A DNA stretch of 64,000 bases from Sphingomonadaceae bacterium (GTDB taxonomy: Bacteria > Pseudomonadota > Alphaproteobacteria > Sphingomonadales > Sphingomonadaceae): contig CAHJWP010000001.1 in the NCBI GenBank assembly GCA_903642255.1, positions 16,956 to 80,955 on the forward strand. The letters are read 5' to 3'. Numbering within the stretch: position 1 is the first letter of the stretch; each line of letters begins with the position of its first letter. The position numbers and the translations under genes are program-made. The notes below the pieces were generated by a model that saw nothing but the letters and a program-made list of their open reading frames with translations, had not been told where the DNA came from and did no database searches. This document shows, in pieces, positions 61,568 to 64,000 of the stretch.

Positions 61568-62134
61568 TCATTCCCGATATGACGCTCCATCAATGCGCCG
61601 GTCTACCTTCTGCTGATCGATCCTCAGCGTTCTTGCCGCCATCCATTCCGGCACATGCCAGCTCGCCGGCAGCGCCCGCGCGACCATCCCCGGCAGCACT
61701 GCCCAGACTAGCATCCCCGCCAGCGCGCCGCCGGCGGCGCTCCACACCCGCTGCCGCACCTGACGGTCAGCCGCCTGACCGCGCTCGACAATGCCATCGA
61801 CCCGCCCGATCACGCGCTGCATCGCGTCGCGCGTCTCGTGGATCAGCTTTGCATCCTCGGCACGTGCCGCGGCCCCGGCCTCGACGATCTCGGCGGTCAG
61901 CGCGGCCGGCGACAGCCGCACCGCCGGACTCGCCTCGATACGCGCCAGCGCGCCGACCGCGGCGTCGAGCGCCGCGGTCATCCTTCCCAGCGTGACGCTG
62001 TAATCCGGCACCCGCTCGCGGGCGGCGGTCAGCCCCTCGATCGCGCGGCGGGTCAGGCTCACCTCGCCGCGCAGCTCGTCGAACGCCTGCGCGGTGGCGT
62101 CGGGATCGGTGTCGCTGGTAAGGTTCTGAGCCAT
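61568..62134 (-). CDS. DUF6118-like protein, shortened C-terminus
   Basis: The 188 residues have an N-terminal helical region (AFDELRGEVSLTRRAIEGLTAARERVPDY), a membrane helix (about 133-153) and WHVPEWMAARTLR, as in DUF6118 proteins that accompany TraA relaxases. After TLR the sequence leaves the family and stops some 20 residues later. The family usually continues for tens of residues, so the gene is probably truncated near 61615, the right edge of the island. It lies 10 bp after the TraA gene. Confidence 0.72.
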   Translation of the reverse strand: MAQNLTSDTDPDATAQAFDELRGEVSLTRRAIEGLTAARERVPDYSVTLGRMTAALDAAVGALARIEASPAVRLSPAALTAEIVEAGAAARAEDAKLIHETRDAMQRVIGRVDGIVERGQAADRQVRQRVWSAAGGALAGMLVWAVLPGMVARALPASWHVPEWMAARTLRIDQQKVDRRIDGASYRE

Positions 62135-62143
62135 CGGCTCAAC

Positions 62144-64000
62144 CTACAGCGACAGGTCGTAGCCACGCGAGCGGGTGCGTCCCTGCTGGAGCTCATGAGA
62201 CAACGATGCCCCGCTCGAGGTGCCAATCCCGAGCTCGTTGACCCGATTGCGCAGCAGCGACTCGAGCTGCGGGTCGCGCTCGAGGCTTTTCGCCATTCCT
62301 GTCATGGCCTCGCTCACCTTGTCGGCGGCGTCGTAGTCGCGGTTCCTGTCGTAGGCCTCATACTGCTTCGCCTGCCGCTGCCAGTCGGCGACGAACCGGT
62401 CGGCACGGCGGCCGGTGTCGATGCGCAGCTCGGCTTCGAGCATCATGGCGCGGATGGCGGCAGTCGTCCGTCCCTTGGCGGCATCGACGACAAGGGCCGG
62501 CGTGCTCGCGAACGCGGCCCGCAGGTCGCGCGCCGCCTCAGATTGCATCGCGTCGAGCCCCTTCGATGCCGCGTCGAGCGCCTGCCGCTGATGCGGCAGC
62601 GCCGACAGCCCCTGCACCTGCATCCGGCCGATGTCTGCTGTTGCGCGCGCAAACCGTTCGACCGCCTTGTCGAGCGGGGCTTTGGTGACGTCGACGGCGG
62701 ACCCCGCCGGCGTCAGCCGGAGCCCGGCGAACCGGCCGGCTTGCCGCGCCGGCTCCGCCGCGCTGCTGCGTTCGGACGCCTGCTGCTCGGCATAATCCGA
62801 CGCCATGTCCTTGCCGCGGTCGCGCGACAGAGCGCGGACCAACTGGCGCTGGTCGGCAAAGTCGTCGTGGCCGTAGTGAAGATCGACCCGGTCGCGGTGG
62901 CGCGACAGCGCGACGTACGCCGCATGACTGTCGAGCCCGGGCGTCGCCAGCACATGGACCCGGTCAACCGTCACGCCCTGCGCCTTGTGGACGGTCGCGG
63001 CATAGCCGTGGTCGAGGGCAGCGTAATCCTTGACGTCGAACGCTGCCGACCGACCGTCGTCGAGCCGGACTTCCATGCGCGCGCTGGTCACCTGCTCGAC
63101 CGTGCCGAGGGTGCCGTTCTTCACGCCGAGGCTGCGCTCGTTGGCAAGGAACATGACCCGGTCGCCGGCCGCGAAGTCGCGGCTGCCGCGCTCGGTCTGG
63201 ATGCGCACGTCCTTACCCAGCTCGCCCGCCTCGCGCCGCCGCTCGCGGGCGGCGAGGTTGAGGGCGCGGACCTCGTCGTTGGTGTGAGTGAGGATCAGCC
63301 GGGTGGCGTCGGGAGAGGCCTGCCGGTCGCGGTCCCAGCGCCCGACCAGCGCGGTCCGCGCGTCGTCGCGGGTCGGCGCGGCGTGGACGTTACCGTGTTC
63401 GGTGTACGCATTGATCGCCTGTGCCGTCCGCCCGGTCGCCAGCTGGCGCGTCGCGTCGCGCTGCCAGTCGTCGCGCTGGCGGCGGATGTCGGTGATCTCG
63501 GCCGCCCCGTGGCGTTCGGCGACGCTGCGGAACGCCGCGCCCGCCTCGATCGCCTGGAGCTGCTTCGCGTCGCCGACGAGCACGACCTTGGCGCCGCGGT
63601 CGCGGGCTTCGGAGAGGACGCGCTCCATCTGACGACTGCCGATCATCCCCGCCTCGTCAACGACGAGGACGTCGCGCTCGGTCAACCGGTCGCGATCCTG
63701 CGCCCAGCTGTGTTCGAGGCTGGCAATGGTGCGCGACGCGATGCCCGAACCACTGGCGAGGTTCTCGGCGGCGATACCCGACAGGGCGATGCCCTGCACC
63801 AGATAGCCGGCGCTCTCCCACGCCTCGCGCGCCACCCCGAGCATCGCCGACTTTCCCGTCCCGGCATAGCCGATGACCACACCGAGTCCGTTAGCCTGTG
63901 TGACATGGCTAAACGCCGTTCGTTGCTCGGGCGAGAGTGTCATGCCGCGCGCCGCGGCGCGCGCCAGCGCCGCGTCCTGGACGCGCGTGCCGACGCGGTG
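62144..64000 (-). CDS. TraA-type relaxase/helicase, C-terminal part
   Basis: The frame runs off the right edge, so the N-terminal relaxase domain is not in view. The visible 618 residues hold a RecD-like helicase: Walker A GYAGTGKSAML, VLVVDEAGMIGSRQM (motif II), VLVGDAKQLQ, AATVHKAQGVTVDRV and YVALSRHRDRVDLHYG. This is the MOBQ/Ti-type TraA layout, distinct from the MOBP relaxase at 22 kb. The C-terminal coiled region ends normally. It is followed by DUF6118. Confidence 0.88.
   Translation of the reverse strand, partial: HRVGTRVQDAALARAAARGMTLSPEQRTAFSHVTQANGLGVVIGYAGTGKSAMLGVAREAWESAGYLVQGIALSGIAAENLASGSGIASRTIASLEHSWAQDRDRLTERDVLVVDEAGMIGSRQMERVLSEARDRGAKVVLVGDAKQLQAIEAGAAFRSVAERHGAAEITDIRRQRDDWQRDATRQLATGRTAQAINAYTEHGNVHAAPTRDDARTALVGRWDRDRQASPDATRLILTHTNDEVRALNLAARERRREAGELGKDVRIQTERGSRDFAAGDRVMFLANERSLGVKNGTLGTVEQVTSARMEVRLDDGRSAAFDVKDYAALDHGYAATVHKAQGVTVDRVHVLATPGLDSHAAYVALSRHRDRVDLHYGHDDFADQRQLVRALSRDRGKDMASDYAEQQASERSSAAEPARQAGRFAGLRLTPAGSAVDVTKAPLDKAVERFARATADIGRMQVQGLSALPHQRQALDAASKGLDAMQSEAARDLRAAFASTPALVVDAAKGRTTAAIRAMMLEAELRIDTGRRADRFVADWQRQAKQYEAYDRNRDYDAADKVSEAMTGMAKSLERDPQLESLLRNRVNELGIGTSSGASLSHELQQGRTRSRGYDLSL

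Noticed and set aside
1..64000. Many long open frames opposite real genes, for example within the RND and trb genes
   Set aside because: GC-rich codon bias keeps antisense frames open. They lack motifs and are rich in Arg, Pro, Ser and Gly, as expected for shadows.

Overview
The window looks like a large plasmid, or a plasmid-derived mobile region, of a high-GC alphaproteobacterium, most likely a sphingomonad. The reasons are the RepA/ParA/DUF2840/TraF/relaxase/TraG/CopG/TrbB-I gene order, the FecI-FecR-TonB receptor set with an STN domain, the DUF6118/TraA pair, and GC-rich coding with many 4-bp stop/start overlaps. No rRNA or tRNA was recognised. Everything here is read by eye; no database search was run.

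Layout. (1) 0.2-8.6 kb, minus strand: an OmpR-type response regulator and histidine kinase, followed by an RND permease, membrane-fusion protein and outer-membrane factor. (2) 8.8-14.8 kb: a graveyard. It holds a decayed cysteine desulfurase/DUF4007/large ATPase set resembling an Ssp phosphorothioation locus, a deleted parB, a broken DUF932 gene, a 'mini' traG relic, a duplicated fecR tail and a partial IS66. (3) 14.8-17.5 kb: fecI and fecR upstream of a TonB receptor cut short at the IS66 end. (4) 18-26.4 kb: repA with iteron-like repeats, parA, the tra genes, an IncP-like nic site, a MOBP relaxase, the coupling protein and a CopG-like gene. (5) 26.5-42.7 kb: a catabolic block of visibly lower GC, inserted between copG and trbB. 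(6) 43.1-51.4 kb: trbB-C-D-E-J-K-L-F-G and a trbI stump. (7) 51.5-61.6 kb: a tyrosine-integrase island carrying a reverse transcriptase, a small repeat protein, a MazG-like protein, a toxin/HTH-protease pair and a thymidylate synthase-like/thymine pyrophosphorylase pair. (8) 61.6-64 kb: a shortened DUF6118 gene and the C-terminal part of a second relaxase/helicase (TraA).

The catabolic block is the most coherent new-looking system. One tightly coupled eight-gene operon (Rieske oxygenase, creatininase-family hydrolase, cupin, RutB-like cysteine hydrolase, AtzG-, AtzE- and AtzH-like proteins, and an HpxW-like gamma-glutamyltransferase-family enzyme) lies beside a TonB receptor, an MFS transporter, a nucleoside hydrolase, a ribokinase, a cytosine-deaminase-like enzyme, a 2-oxoglutarate/Fe(II) oxygenase and a LysR regulator. 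I infer uptake of a modified nucleoside or N-heterocycle, release and phosphorylation of ribose, oxidation and opening of the base, and final breakdown through ureido/oxamate-type intermediates. The substrate cannot be read from sequence.

Transfer is probably impaired. The trb operon is split by the catabolic block and trbI is cut to 90 codons at the integrase island. The oriT, relaxase and coupling protein are intact, so mobilisation with a helper remains possible.
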